From: Methylorubrum extorquens
GTDB lineage: Bacteria > Pseudomonadota > Alphaproteobacteria > Rhizobiales > Beijerinckiaceae
Assembly (NCBI RefSeq): GCF_024169925.1
Contig: NZ_JALJXF010000001.1
Span: 3,168,001 to 3,232,000, forward strand
Direction of reading: 5' to 3'
DNA: 64,000 nt
Shown here: positions 56,177-64,000 of the stretch, in pieces
How the letters are laid out: every line of letters begins with the position of its first letter
Numbering within the stretch: position 1 is the first letter of the stretch
Translations under genes and position numbers: made by a program
The notes under the pieces: generated by a model
The model's database searches: none
Told to the model about the DNA's origin: nothing
Seen by the model: only the letters and a program-made list of their open reading frames with translations

Positions 56177-57034
56177 TTAGAGGCCGCTGAACTTGTAGTT
56201 GAAGCCGGCGCGGATCAGGCTGCCCTCGGTGGCGAAACGCGAGGTGTAGGAGCCGGGCGGGGTCGGCGCGGTCTGGTTGATCAGCACGTTGCGGCTGCCG
56301 AGATCGTAGCGGATGTACTCCGCCTTGATCGTCACGTCGGACTTGATACCGAGCCAGCGGCCAACCGAGAAGTAGTTCAGGAAGCTGTCGACCGGGATCG
56401 CGTACTCGATACCACCGCCGTAGTTGTAGCCGGTCTCGAAGATCTTCCGACCGCCACCGGTGTACTGGAGGACGGTGGCGCCCGGGTTGAAGAAGTCCGC
56501 GCCGTAGCTGACGTGGCCGAAGGCGAGACCGCCGGTGCCGTAGACGAAGAACCGGTCGAAGGCGTAGCCGAGCTTGCCGTTGACGGTGCCGAGGAAGTCG
56601 AGGTTCTGCGTGTAGACGCTGGCGTTGCCGACGGTCGGGTTCGGCGCGCCGTAGAAGCCCGTGCGCTTGTCGAGGTCGAGCCAGGTAGCGTCGAAGGCCA
56701 GACCGGCCACGAAGCCGCCGCCCGGCGTGAACTGATGGTTGTAGCCGAAGCCGCCGCCGATGCGGGAGAAGCCATCGACTTCGCTCTTGAGGGAGGCGGG
56801 GCGACGGGCGAGCGTCACGTTGCTGGCGGTGAAGGGATCGTTGCCGCGGGTCTGGATGTTCGGGTTGTCGGTGAACGCGTAACCCGTGTGCAGGCCGGCG
56901 TAGAAGCCGGTCCAGGTGAAGACCGGGACGGGCGCGAAAGCGATCGGCGGAGCCTCACGGCGCGGCAGATCGGCGGCGAGCGCGGCGGTGCTCACGAGTG
57001 CCGCGGTGCCGCCCAGGAAGAGAGCTCTGATCAC
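56177..57034 (-). CDS. Outer-membrane beta-barrel protein (Omp25/31-like)
   Basis: A 285-residue protein with a signal peptide (about 1-20) and an eight-strand barrel of the Omp25/Omp31 class: opening FTWTGFYAGLHTGYAF, alternating aromatic strands, and a closing IRAGFNYKFSGL strand. Such proteins are abundant structural porins in Rhizobiales. It has its own strong terminator, which fits high expression. Confidence 0.88.
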   Translation of the reverse strand: MIRALFLGGTAALVSTAALAADLPRREAPPIAFAPVPVFTWTGFYAGLHTGYAFTDNPNIQTRGNDPFTASNVTLARRPASLKSEVDGFSRIGGGFGYNHQFTPGGGFVAGLAFDATWLDLDKRTGFYGAPNPTVGNASVYTQNLDFLGTVNGKLGYAFDRFFVYGTGGLAFGHVSYGADFFNPGATVLQYTGGGRKIFETGYNYGGGIEYAIPVDSFLNYFSVGRWLGIKSDVTIKAEYIRYDLGSRNVLINQTAPTPPGSYTSRFATEGSLIRAGFNYKFSGL

Positions 57035-57386
57035 GATGGGGTCGCCTTCGAAGAATGCTGATTTCGAGGGCTAAGCTACCAGCGGGACGGCCAAGCTGCC
57101 TATGACTTTCCAGCAACACGCAGCGTCGATAACGCCAGAGTTGCGTTGTACGGCGCGTAAACGCTTAGATCTCGGAAAGTTGAACAGCACTGAACGAAGA
57201 GCCATAGAAAAAGTTCCCGCACCGGTCTTGGCGTTGAAATGCGTCGATGCTCCGGCCTTGACCTCGCGGGCCGGGGAATGCTTGTGGCCGCCAAGCCCCC
57301 GTCCGGCCATCGGCGCCTGCCCGCGCGCCGCCCATCCGCCGGGCCGTTCCCGCACGCGTTCACCGCGCTCCGTGGGTCCAGCGGGT

Positions 57387-58838
57387 ATGATGGAGGCCCC
57401 ATTGAAGCGCTCGCGCCGCACCAAAATCGTCGCCACCCTCGGCCCGGCATCCGACACGCCGGAGATGATCGAGAAGCTGTTTCATGCCGGTGCGGACGTG
57501 TTCCGCATCAACATGAGCCATCTCGCCCGCGAGAAGCTGCCCGAGCGCATCGAGGTGATCCGCACCATCGAGCGCGAGGCCAAGCGCCCCATCGGCATCC
57601 TCGTGGACCTTCAGGGCCCGAAGCTGCGGCTCGGCACCTTCGTGGGTGACGCGGCGGTACTCGAGAACGGACAGACCTTCGTGCTCGATTCGGATCCGAC
57701 GCCGGGCGATGCCGACCGCGTCTTCCTTCCCCATCCCGAGATCCTGTCGGCGCTGGAGCCCAGTCACGGCATCCTGATCGACGACGGCAAGCTTCGCCTC
57801 GTCGTCACCGAAGTGAGCGAGGGGCGTGCGGTCACCCGCGTCGAGGTCGGCGGCCGCATCTCGAATCGCAAGGGCGTGTCGCTGCCTCACACCGTGCTGC
57901 CGGTGCCGGCGATGACCGAGAAGGATCGCGGTGATCTGGAAGCGGGCCTCGCGGCCGGCGCCGACTGGATCGCCGTTTCCTTCGTGCAGCGCCCGGAAGA
58001 CGTGGCGGAAGTGAAGAAGGTGGCCGCCGGGCGTGCCCTGGTGATGGCCAAGATCGAGAAGCCTCAGGCGCTCACCCGACTCGACGAGATCATCGAGATT
58101 TCCGACGGCATCATGGTCGCCCGCGGCGATCTCGGCGTCGAGATGCCGCTCGAACAGGTGCCGGGCGTGCAGAAGCGCATCACCCGCGGCGCGCGCCGGC
58201 TCGGCAAGCCGGTCGTCGTCGCGACGCAGATGCTCGAATCGATGATCACCTCGCCGGTGCCGACCCGCGCCGAGGTGTCGGACGTGGCCACCGCCGTCTA
58301 CGAGGGCGCGGATGCGGTGATGCTCTCGGCCGAGAGCGCCGCCGGCGAGTTTCCGGTCGAGGCGATCGGCACCATGAACCGCATCGCCGAGCAGGTGGAG
58401 CGCGACGCGCTCTACTGGTCGATCCTCATGGCGCAGCGTTCCGAGCCGGAGCCGACGGCTTCCGACGCCATCGCGGCCGCGGCCCACCAGATCGTCGAGG
58501 CGCTGAGCCTGCGCGCGATCATGGCCTGGACCCATTCGGGTTCGACGGTGCTGCGGCTTGCGCGCGCCCGGCCCAATGCCAGCGTCATCGCGCTGACGCC
58601 GAAACGCGAGACGGCGCGGCGCCTTACCATGGCCTGGGGCGTGCACCCGATCGTCACCAAGGATGCCAGCGACGTGGACGACATGGCCTTTCGCGCGGCG
58701 AAGTTCGCGGTGCGCGAGCGCTTTGCTGAAATCGGCGACCGGGTGATCATCGTGGCCGGCGTGCCGTTCGGCATTCCGGGAGCGACCAACATGGTGCGCA
58801 TCGCCTTCGTCACCCGCGAGCACGCCGAGCGGGCCTGA
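57387..58838 (+). CDS. pyk: Pyruvate kinase
   Basis: Pyruvate kinase converts PEP and ADP to pyruvate and ATP. From ATG 57387 (or 57390) it has 483 residues. Motifs are RTKIVATLGPAS (about 10-21), FRINMSH (about 38), LQGPKLRLG, the active-site KIEKPQALTRLDEI (about 217) with DGIMVARGDLGVE, and the C-terminal domain. It drains PEP made by enolase, and feeds pyruvate dehydrogenase, both in this window. An in-frame 95-codon upstream extension (to 57102) lacks conservation. Confidence 0.96.
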   Translation: MMEAPLKRSRRTKIVATLGPASDTPEMIEKLFHAGADVFRINMSHLAREKLPERIEVIRTIEREAKRPIGILVDLQGPKLRLGTFVGDAAVLENGQTFVLDSDPTPGDADRVFLPHPEILSALEPSHGILIDDGKLRLVVTEVSEGRAVTRVEVGGRISNRKGVSLPHTVLPVPAMTEKDRGDLEAGLAAGADWIAVSFVQRPEDVAEVKKVAAGRALVMAKIEKPQALTRLDEIIEISDGIMVARGDLGVEMPLEQVPGVQKRITRGARRLGKPVVVATQMLESMITSPVPTRAEVSDVATAVYEGADAVMLSAESAAGEFPVEAIGTMNRIAEQVERDALYWSILMAQRSEPEPTASDAIAAAAHQIVEALSLRAIMAWTHSGSTVLRLARARPNASVIALTPKRETARRLTMAWGVHPIVTKDASDVDDMAFRAAKFAVRERFAEIGDRVIIVAGVPFGIPGATNMVRIAFVTREHAERA

Positions 58839-58842
58839 GGCA

Positions 58843-58878
58843 TCGGCCTGGATATCGGATCCAGATGGACGCTCGATC
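58843..58878. repeat. Decayed part of the CTAGAGCATC repeat
   Basis: About 36 bases, including GGATATCGGATCCAG, match the first third of the repeat at 9346. It sits between convergent pyk and the hydrolase gene. Confidence 0.55.
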
Positions 58879-58889
58879 GCGCGGAGGTT

Positions 58890-59885
58890 CTACCGCGCGA
58901 TCACCTCCGTCAACGCCTCAACCTCGCGCACGAGGGTGTCGGGGGCGGTGTAGGTTAGCATATGTCCGGCGCCCGGCACCACGACCCGCCGGGCGTGCGG
59001 TATCGCCCGGCTCAGCGGATCGGTCTGCAAGCGGGTTTGAACGACCGGATCGGCCTCGCCCGCCACGATCACGGTGGGCACGGCGATGGTTTGGTAGCGC
59101 GGCGCCTGTTCGGCGAGCGTGGCGGGAAGTCCGGCGAGATCCTGGATGTTGGCGAGCGCCGGACCCGGTCGCAGAATCAGCGGCGCCCGGCTCGCCTCGA
59201 TGTAGTTCTCCACCGGAGCTTCCGGTTTGAACACGCTTCTCGCCACCGAGGGCAGATAGGAGAGGCCGATCGGGACGGCGACGGTCTGGGTGAGTAGCCA
59301 CGTCACCGGCGGCATCAGGGCGATCCGCGCCCACCAGGGCAGCGGGCGCGATGGAAACGGCATCGCCACGGGCGCCACGAGAACGAGGCCTGCCACCTGC
59401 TCCGGCCGGTCGAGGGCCATCCGCAGGGCGAGCGCGCCGGACCAGGAATGGCCGAGCAGGATCGCCGGCCCGGTGCCGAGCCGTTCCAGGGCCTGTCCCA
59501 ACATCCTTCCCTGGAAGGCTGGTGAAGCGGCGTCCGCGCCGCCGATTCGGTCGCTGTTGCCGTAACCCGGCCGATCGAAGGCGATGACGCGAAAGCCGGA
59601 TCGGGCAAGGTGCCGGCCAACGCCCTCCATCGGATCGTAGGCGTTCGCCGAAGCGCCGTGGAGCAGGACGACCGTGCCCCGCGCGCCCGTCTCGGGCCCG
59701 TCCGCGAGATAGGCGATCCGGCCGCCCTCGACATCGATGCTTCGGTCAGCGGCCGGATAGCGTGCCTCGGTGCGCCATGCGATCAGCCGCGTCGCCACGG
59801 CCGCGCAGAGGAGCAGCAGCGCGACGAGAGCGATGAGCGCTGCCGAGAGGACGGCAACGAGTCGGAGGGGTTCAGCGAGGCTCAC
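58890..59885 (-). CDS. Alpha/beta hydrolase with N-terminal membrane anchor
   Basis: A 331-residue protein with one membrane helix (about 8-32) and an alpha/beta hydrolase fold. It shows the oxyanion-hole strand VVLLHGASANA (about 72), nucleophile elbow GHSWSG (about 146), a later Asp in VAGEADPV and catalytic His in VPGAGHML. Substrate unknown; the fold covers esterases, lipases and haloperoxidase-like enzymes. It follows the TPR gene after 10 bases, so they probably form an operon. Confidence 0.85.
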   Translation of the reverse strand: MSLAEPLRLVAVLSAALIALVALLLLCAAVATRLIAWRTEARYPAADRSIDVEGGRIAYLADGPETGARGTVVLLHGASANAYDPMEGVGRHLARSGFRVIAFDRPGYGNSDRIGGADAASPAFQGRMLGQALERLGTGPAILLGHSWSGALALRMALDRPEQVAGLVLVAPVAMPFPSRPLPWWARIALMPPVTWLLTQTVAVPIGLSYLPSVARSVFKPEAPVENYIEASRAPLILRPGPALANIQDLAGLPATLAEQAPRYQTIAVPTVIVAGEADPVVQTRLQTDPLSRAIPHARRVVVPGAGHMLTYTAPDTLVREVEALTEVIAR

Positions 59886-59895
59886 GGGGCGCGAA

Positions 59896-60504
59896 TCAAA
59901 GATCGCGTCCCTGCACGTCGGGTGTCAGCCGCTCGATCGCCTTCTTGAGCACGTCCCATTGCGGATAAAGCGCTTCCGCCCGGCGGAAGGCATCGAGGGC
60001 CCGGCCCTTGTCGTCCTGGGCGAGATAGAGCTTGCCGAGCGCGGCCCAGGCCTCGAAATGGCGCGGCTCCAGCACAAGCGCGCGCTGAAGGTCGGCAATG
60101 GCGGTCGCGGTGTCGGACAGACGCCAGAACAGGGTGGCTCGCCGGCTCCAGCCTTCGGACCAGTTCGGCTCGAGGGCGACGGAGCGGTCCATCAATTCGA
60201 CGGCCAGCGGCAGGTCGTTGCCGCTCATCGCCTGCCGGGCACGATCGGAGAGCAGGTCGGCCGTGGCACTGCCGGAGCGGCCGAGACGACGCTCGATCAA
60301 GGTGGCGACGGCCTTGGCCTCGGTCTCGTCCTCGGCCTGCTTCAGGCGGGTGTAGAGATCTTCGAGACTGACCGGCGGATGCGCCTTGCGCTCCTTCTCC
60401 GGTCGCGCCTTGTCGGCTGCCGCAAGGCTGGCGGTGGCCGCAGTACCTGCGAGCGCGAGGCCGAGGCAAAGGGCGGTCAGGAGAGGGGTGCGGCGAGCGT
60501 CCAT
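59896..60504 (-). CDS. Exported TPR protein
   Basis: A 202-residue protein with a signal peptide (about 1-30) and about three tetratricopeptide repeats (roughly 85-190; for example DLPLAVELMDRSVALEPNWS, then ATAIADLQRALVLEPRHFEA). It should be a periplasmic protein-protein adaptor. It lies directly upstream of the alpha/beta hydrolase gene, which may be its partner. Specific function unknown. Confidence 0.85.
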   Translation of the reverse strand: MDARRTPLLTALCLGLALAGTAATASLAAADKARPEKERKAHPPVSLEDLYTRLKQAEDETEAKAVATLIERRLGRSGSATADLLSDRARQAMSGNDLPLAVELMDRSVALEPNWSEGWSRRATLFWRLSDTATAIADLQRALVLEPRHFEAWAALGKLYLAQDDKGRALDAFRRAEALYPQWDVLKKAIERLTPDVQGRDL

Positions 60505-60581
60505 AGGTCCGGAGCTTCCACCCCGAACCCGGCTCCCGTCAACGCGCTTCGGTGCCGCGTCCGAGTCGCAGCACCGAGGGA

Positions 60582-60707
60582 TCAGCCCTGGCGGGCCTTG
60601 AAGCGCTTCTGGGTCTTGTTGATGACGTAGACGCGGCCCTTGCGGCGCACGAGCTGGTTATCGCGGTGACGGCCGCGCAGGGACTTGAGCGAGTTGCGAA
60701 TCTTCAT
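60582..60707 (-). CDS. rpmJ: 50S ribosomal protein L36, zinc-free type B
   Basis: A 41-residue basic protein, starting [18 protein letters not shown] and continuing [21 protein letters not shown]. It has none of the Cys/His zinc ligands of type A L36, so it is the C-minus form. It binds the large subunit near the peptidyl-transferase region. Many alphaproteobacteria have this form only; others keep a second L36 elsewhere. A 7-bp inverted repeat (60708-60714 with 60731-60737) lies just before the start codon. Confidence 0.96.
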   Translation of the reverse strand: MKIRNSLKSLRGRHRDNQLVRRKGRVYVINKTQKRFKARQG

Positions 60708-61028
60708 CGGTCTCACATCGGCACGGATTCGAGACCGGCCGCCTGTTGTTCATGTGTCTCGAAGGAACGGAGCGCCACGGGGACGCTCCGGCGATGACAT
60801 CAGCGACATCGCGGGGAGGCGGTCGCCTTATCAGACAACCTGCCCGTCAGGCAAGGTCAGGCAATCGCTCGAAGCCGCGGGCGGCTTGCCGGCGCAAAGA
60901 GTCCCGTGCGGAGCGGACTCTTCGGGACTTCGGTCCTGATGAGCATCGAGCAGAGCGGAAGCCAAGCCGGCGGAGGCGGGCGCCGGCGTCTGAGGTCGGC
61001 GAGGGACCAGAGTGATCGCCCAAGAGTG
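60708..61028. other. Upstream region of rpmJ, no further gene
   Basis: About 320 bases between the rpmJ start and the end of the type I secretion adaptor gene. It contains the inverted repeat at the rpmJ leader and GC-rich sequence with weak hairpins around 60875-60935, which may end the secretion operon. No RNA gene or coding frame is supported. Confidence 0.5.
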
Positions 61029-62375
61029 TCAGCGCTCCCGCCACGCTTTTGCGATCTGATCGGTCAGAGGGCGCGTGAGATAGGACAAAACGGAGCGCTC
61101 GCCGATCTGAGTGAAGGACTCCGCCGGCATGCCCGGCACGAGGCGCAGGCCCTTCAGGCGCTCCTTCTGATCCTCGCGGATGCGGATGCGCGCCGTGTAG
61201 TAGCTCTGCCCGGTCTTGGGATCCTGGGTCACGTCCGCCGAGACCCGGGTCACCTCGCCGTCGATCTCCGGCGTCGTGCGCGTGTTGAAGGCCGGGAAGC
61301 GCAGCACCGCCTTCTGTCCGACCCGCACATTGTCAATGTCCTGCGGCTGCACCCGTACCTCGACCAGAAGCTGGTCGGAAGCCGGAACGATCAGCATCGC
61401 CGGCTCGCTCGGGACCACGAGCCCGCCGACCGTGTGCACGCTCATCTGGTGTACGAAGCCGTCCTGCGGTGCGCGCAGCTCGACCCGCTTGAGCTGGTCT
61501 TCCGCCGCCACGCGCTTCTCGCGCAACTCCGACCACTTGCCGCGGATCTCGGCCAGATCCTTGCCGGTCTCGGTGCGCATCTCGCCGTCGATCTGAATGA
61601 CCTGCAGCTCGGTCTCGGCGATCTTGCCGCGCGCCGAGGCCGTCGAGGCGACGAGCTGGCCGCGCTCGCCTTCGAGCCGGGCGGCGTCGCGCTCCAGGGC
61701 GGTGACGCGCGAGAGCGGCACGAGGTTCTTGGCGTAGAGGTCGCGAACGCCAGTCAGTTCGTGGCCGATGAGGCCGATCTCCCGGTCCTTGGCCGCGGCC
61801 TGCTTGGTGAGCCCGTCGATCTCCTGGCCGAGCTGGGCGATGCGCTCGCGCAACTGCGCCTTCTGCCCCTCGCGCCCGGCGACACGGGAGGCGAACAGGC
61901 GCGACTCGCCGTCGAGCAGCCGGGCGACGCTCGGGTCGTCGTCGATGCGCGCGACGAGGTCGGGCGGGAATGTGACGACTTTCAGCCCATCGCGCTCGGC
62001 CTCGTCCCTGGCGCGGCGGGCCGCCAACTCGTCCATGGCCTTGAGCACGATATCGAGGTTCGCCCGGGTCTGGGTTTCGTCGAGGCGGATCAGCACGTCG
62101 CCGGCCGCGACCCGCTGGCCCTCGCGGGCGAGGAGCTGGCCGACGACCCCGCCGGTGGGATGCTGCACCTTCTTCACATCGGTCTCGACCACGAGCTGGC
62201 CCGGCGCGATCACCGCGGCCGAGATCTCGGTGAAGGTGGCCCAGCCGCCGACACCGAGGACTAGGGCGACGGAGAGGCCGAGCGCGACGGTAAGGTGGCT
62301 GCGGATCGAGCCGTGGGCAACGGGGCGCGGCAGGGCCGGGGGAAGACCGCTGAGGGGGGCGAGGGTCGCGGACAT
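61029..62375 (-). CDS. HlyD-family type I secretion adaptor
   Basis: A 448-residue membrane-fusion protein: N-terminal helix (about 30-50), beta/lipoyl half (VVETDVKKVQHPTGGVVGQL), long coiled coil (about 140-290) and the second lipoyl half with the AprE/PrtE-type C-terminus (LRFPAFNTRTTPEIDGEVTR). It links an inner-membrane ABC exporter to a TolC-type channel. Its ATG overlaps the ABC gene stop (ATGA), so they are translationally coupled. Confidence 0.92.
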   Translation of the reverse strand: MSATLAPLSGLPPALPRPVAHGSIRSHLTVALGLSVALVLGVGGWATFTEISAAVIAPGQLVVETDVKKVQHPTGGVVGQLLAREGQRVAAGDVLIRLDETQTRANLDIVLKAMDELAARRARDEAERDGLKVVTFPPDLVARIDDDPSVARLLDGESRLFASRVAGREGQKAQLRERIAQLGQEIDGLTKQAAAKDREIGLIGHELTGVRDLYAKNLVPLSRVTALERDAARLEGERGQLVASTASARGKIAETELQVIQIDGEMRTETGKDLAEIRGKWSELREKRVAAEDQLKRVELRAPQDGFVHQMSVHTVGGLVVPSEPAMLIVPASDQLLVEVRVQPQDIDNVRVGQKAVLRFPAFNTRTTPEIDGEVTRVSADVTQDPKTGQSYYTARIRIREDQKERLKGLRLVPGMPAESFTQIGERSVLSYLTRPLTDQIAKAWRER

Positions 62376-64000
62376 CAGGCACTCTCACGGATCGAAGGCG
62401 CGGCGACTTGCGGAGCGGTGGCTTCGGCGGCGACCGGAACGGGGGCCGGCGCCGGGCGCAGGACGCGCTTGAGGATTTCGTCCTTGGGCCCGAAGGCCTG
62501 GGCGCGGCCGTCGGCCATCATCAGGATCAGGTCGAGGGCGGCGAGCGCGCTCGGACGGTGAGCGACAACGACGCAGATGCCGCCGCGCCGCCGCACGCCG
62601 AGGATCGCCTGCGTCAGGGCGTTCTCGCCCTCGCTGTCGAGGTTGGCGTTGGGCTCGTCGAGCACCACGAGGAAGGGCTCGCGGTAAAGCGCGCGGGCGA
62701 GCCCGACGCGCTGGCGTTGCCCGGCGGAGAGGCCCGTGCCGCCCTCGCCGATGCGGGTGTCGTAGCCTTCCGAAAGGCGCAGGATCAGCTCGTGCACGCC
62801 GGCCGCCTTGGCCGCGGCGATGACCGCCTCGGCCGGCGCGCCCGGCTCGAAGCGGGCGATGTTCTCGGCGACGCTGCCGGCGAAGAGTTCGACCTCCTGC
62901 GGCAGGAAACCGATATGGGGCCCGAGGTCGCCGCTCGTCCATTGATCGAGCGCCGCGCCGTCGAAGCGGATCTTTCCGCGGATCGGCGGCCAGACGCCGA
63001 CCAGCGCCCGCACCAGCGAGGACTTGCCCGAGGCCGAGGGGCCGATGATGCCGAGCCCCTGCCCCGCCCGGAGGCCGAAGCTGACATCCTGCACCACGAG
63101 GCGCGGCATGCCGGGCGGGGCGATGCTGGCAGCCTCGACGGTGATGGTCTCAGCGGGCGCCGGCAGGGCGTGCGGCTGCTCGCCCTGCGGCAGCCGGGCC
63201 AGCAGCTCGGAGAGCCGGTGCCAGCTCTGGCGCGCGGCGACAAAACCCTTCCAGTTGGCGATGGTGAGTTCCGCCGGCGCCAGGGCGCGGGAGACGAGGA
63301 TCGAGCTCGCGATGATGATGCCGGCGCTGGCCTCGTTGTGGATGACGAGCCAGGCGCCGAGCGCGAGCACGCCCGATTGCAGGGCCATGCGGAACACCTT
63401 GGAGCCGGCCCCGAAGCCGCTGCCGGCATCCGCCACGGCCTGATGCGCCTCCATGTATTCGCGGTTGGCCCCCGCCCAGCGGGCGGCGAGCCGCTCCTGC
63501 ATGCCCATCGCGGCCAGCACCTCGGCATTGCGGCGGCCGGATTCGGCCAGACTGTTGCGGCGCATGCCGTGGCCGGTCGCGGCCCGCGTCGGCCCCTTGC
63601 TGGCGCGGTCGGTGAGGAAGGTGAGTGCGGCGAGGATACCCATGCCGGCGAGGGCGGCGACACCGATCAGCGGATGAAACAGGAAGCAGATCAGCAGGTA
63701 GACCGGCATCCAGGGCAGGTCGAAGAAGGCGGAGGGACCGGAGCCGGACAGGAACGCGCGGATCTGATCGAGGTCGCGCAAGGGCAGAAGGCCGTCGCCC
63801 TGATTCGCGCCCTTCAGCGGGGCGCGCACCACGAGGTCGAACACCCGCCCGCTCAGCGCCTCGTCCAGCGCCGCACCGACGCGGGTGAGGATGCGGCCGC
63901 GGAGAGCCTCGAGCACGCCCTGGAAGGCGTAGAGCACGAGCGCGAGGGCAGCCAGCCCGATCAGGGTCGGCACGGAGCGGCTCGGGATCACCCGGTCATA
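62375..64000 (-). CDS. Type I secretion ABC exporter (PrtD/AprD type), partial
   Basis: At least 541 residues; the frame continues past the right window edge (YDRVIPSRSVPTLIG is the first visible part, typical of an interior position), so the start is missing. Several membrane helices precede an ATPase domain with Walker A GPSASGKSS, signature LSAGQRQR, Walker B FLVVLDEPNANLD and H-loop VVAHRPS. PrtD-type exporters fuse the two halves as homodimers and move RTX-type proteins out of the cell. Substrate is not in the window. Confidence 0.93.
   Translation of the reverse strand, partial: YDRVIPSRSVPTLIGLAALALVLYAFQGVLEALRGRILTRVGAALDEALSGRVFDLVVRAPLKGANQGDGLLPLRDLDQIRAFLSGSGPSAFFDLPWMPVYLLICFLFHPLIGVAALAGMGILAALTFLTDRASKGPTRAATGHGMRRNSLAESGRRNAEVLAAMGMQERLAARWAGANREYMEAHQAVADAGSGFGAGSKVFRMALQSGVLALGAWLVIHNEASAGIIIASSILVSRALAPAELTIANWKGFVAARQSWHRLSELLARLPQGEQPHALPAPAETITVEAASIAPPGMPRLVVQDVSFGLRAGQGLGIIGPSASGKSSLVRALVGVWPPIRGKIRFDGAALDQWTSGDLGPHIGFLPQEVELFAGSVAENIARFEPGAPAEAVIAAAKAAGVHELILRLSEGYDTRIGEGGTGLSAGQRQRVGLARALYREPFLVVLDEPNANLDSEGENALTQAILGVRRRGGICVVVAHRPSALAALDLILMMADGRAQAFGPKDEILKRVLRPAPAPVPVAAEATAPQVAAPSIRESA

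Overview
The window reads as chromosome of a high-GC alphaproteobacterium of the order Hyphomicrobiales (Rhizobiales), most likely Methylobacterium/Methylorubrum of the extorquens type. Supporting signs are a lipoyl-domain gene straight after pdhA, split PntAa/PntAb/PntB transhydrogenase subunits, a small aa3-oxidase subunit IV, GapR, TamA/TamB, DUF6894 proteins, a MOFRL-type glycerate kinase, and a tRNA-His with U72/A73 and no encoded G-1, which is an alphaproteobacterial trait. The species-level guess rests on remembered gene content, not on a search.

Layout: 0-8.6 kb is core metabolism (pdhB fragment, pdhA, an FtsB-like gene, eno, queF, kdsA, a ClC channel). 8.6-15.7 kb is an AT-richer accessory segment. 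It starts at an intact tRNA-His and ends at an imperfect 30-bp copy of that tRNA's 3' end, so I read it as a decayed integrated element of about 7 kb. It holds a frameshifted HNH endonuclease, a decayed initiator-tRNA copy, two transposase remnants, two DUF6894 genes, several small secreted, membrane or zinc-ribbon orphans, and a run of similar terminators. 15.7-27 kb has a methyltransferase-like gene, a GGDEF-EAL protein, a cupredoxin next to a MauG-like di-haem protein, a porin, and a cyanase gene with a clear sigma-54 promoter opposite a PAS sigma-54 activator. 27-45 kb is core: tamB/tamA, an HWE-type kinase, a Crp/Fnr regulator, tRNA-Tyr, recJ, the pnt operon, a UbiB-like kinase, a damaged Doc/AbrB-type toxin-antitoxin pair and an M3 peptidase. 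45-64 kb has a sigma-54 response regulator, two cell-wall genes, a GST, gapR, N-formylglutamate amidohydrolase, glycerate kinase, an outer-membrane beta-barrel protein, pyk, type-B L36, and the HlyD-like adaptor and ABC exporter of a type I secretion system cut by the window end.

Functionally, glycerate kinase (glycerate to 2-phosphoglycerate), enolase (to PEP), pyruvate kinase (to pyruvate) and pyruvate dehydrogenase (to acetyl-CoA) make consecutive steps, and the first two belong to the serine cycle of methylotrophs. Several interspersed repeats occur; one copy appears to supply the ribosome-binding site and start codon of a DUF1036 gene.
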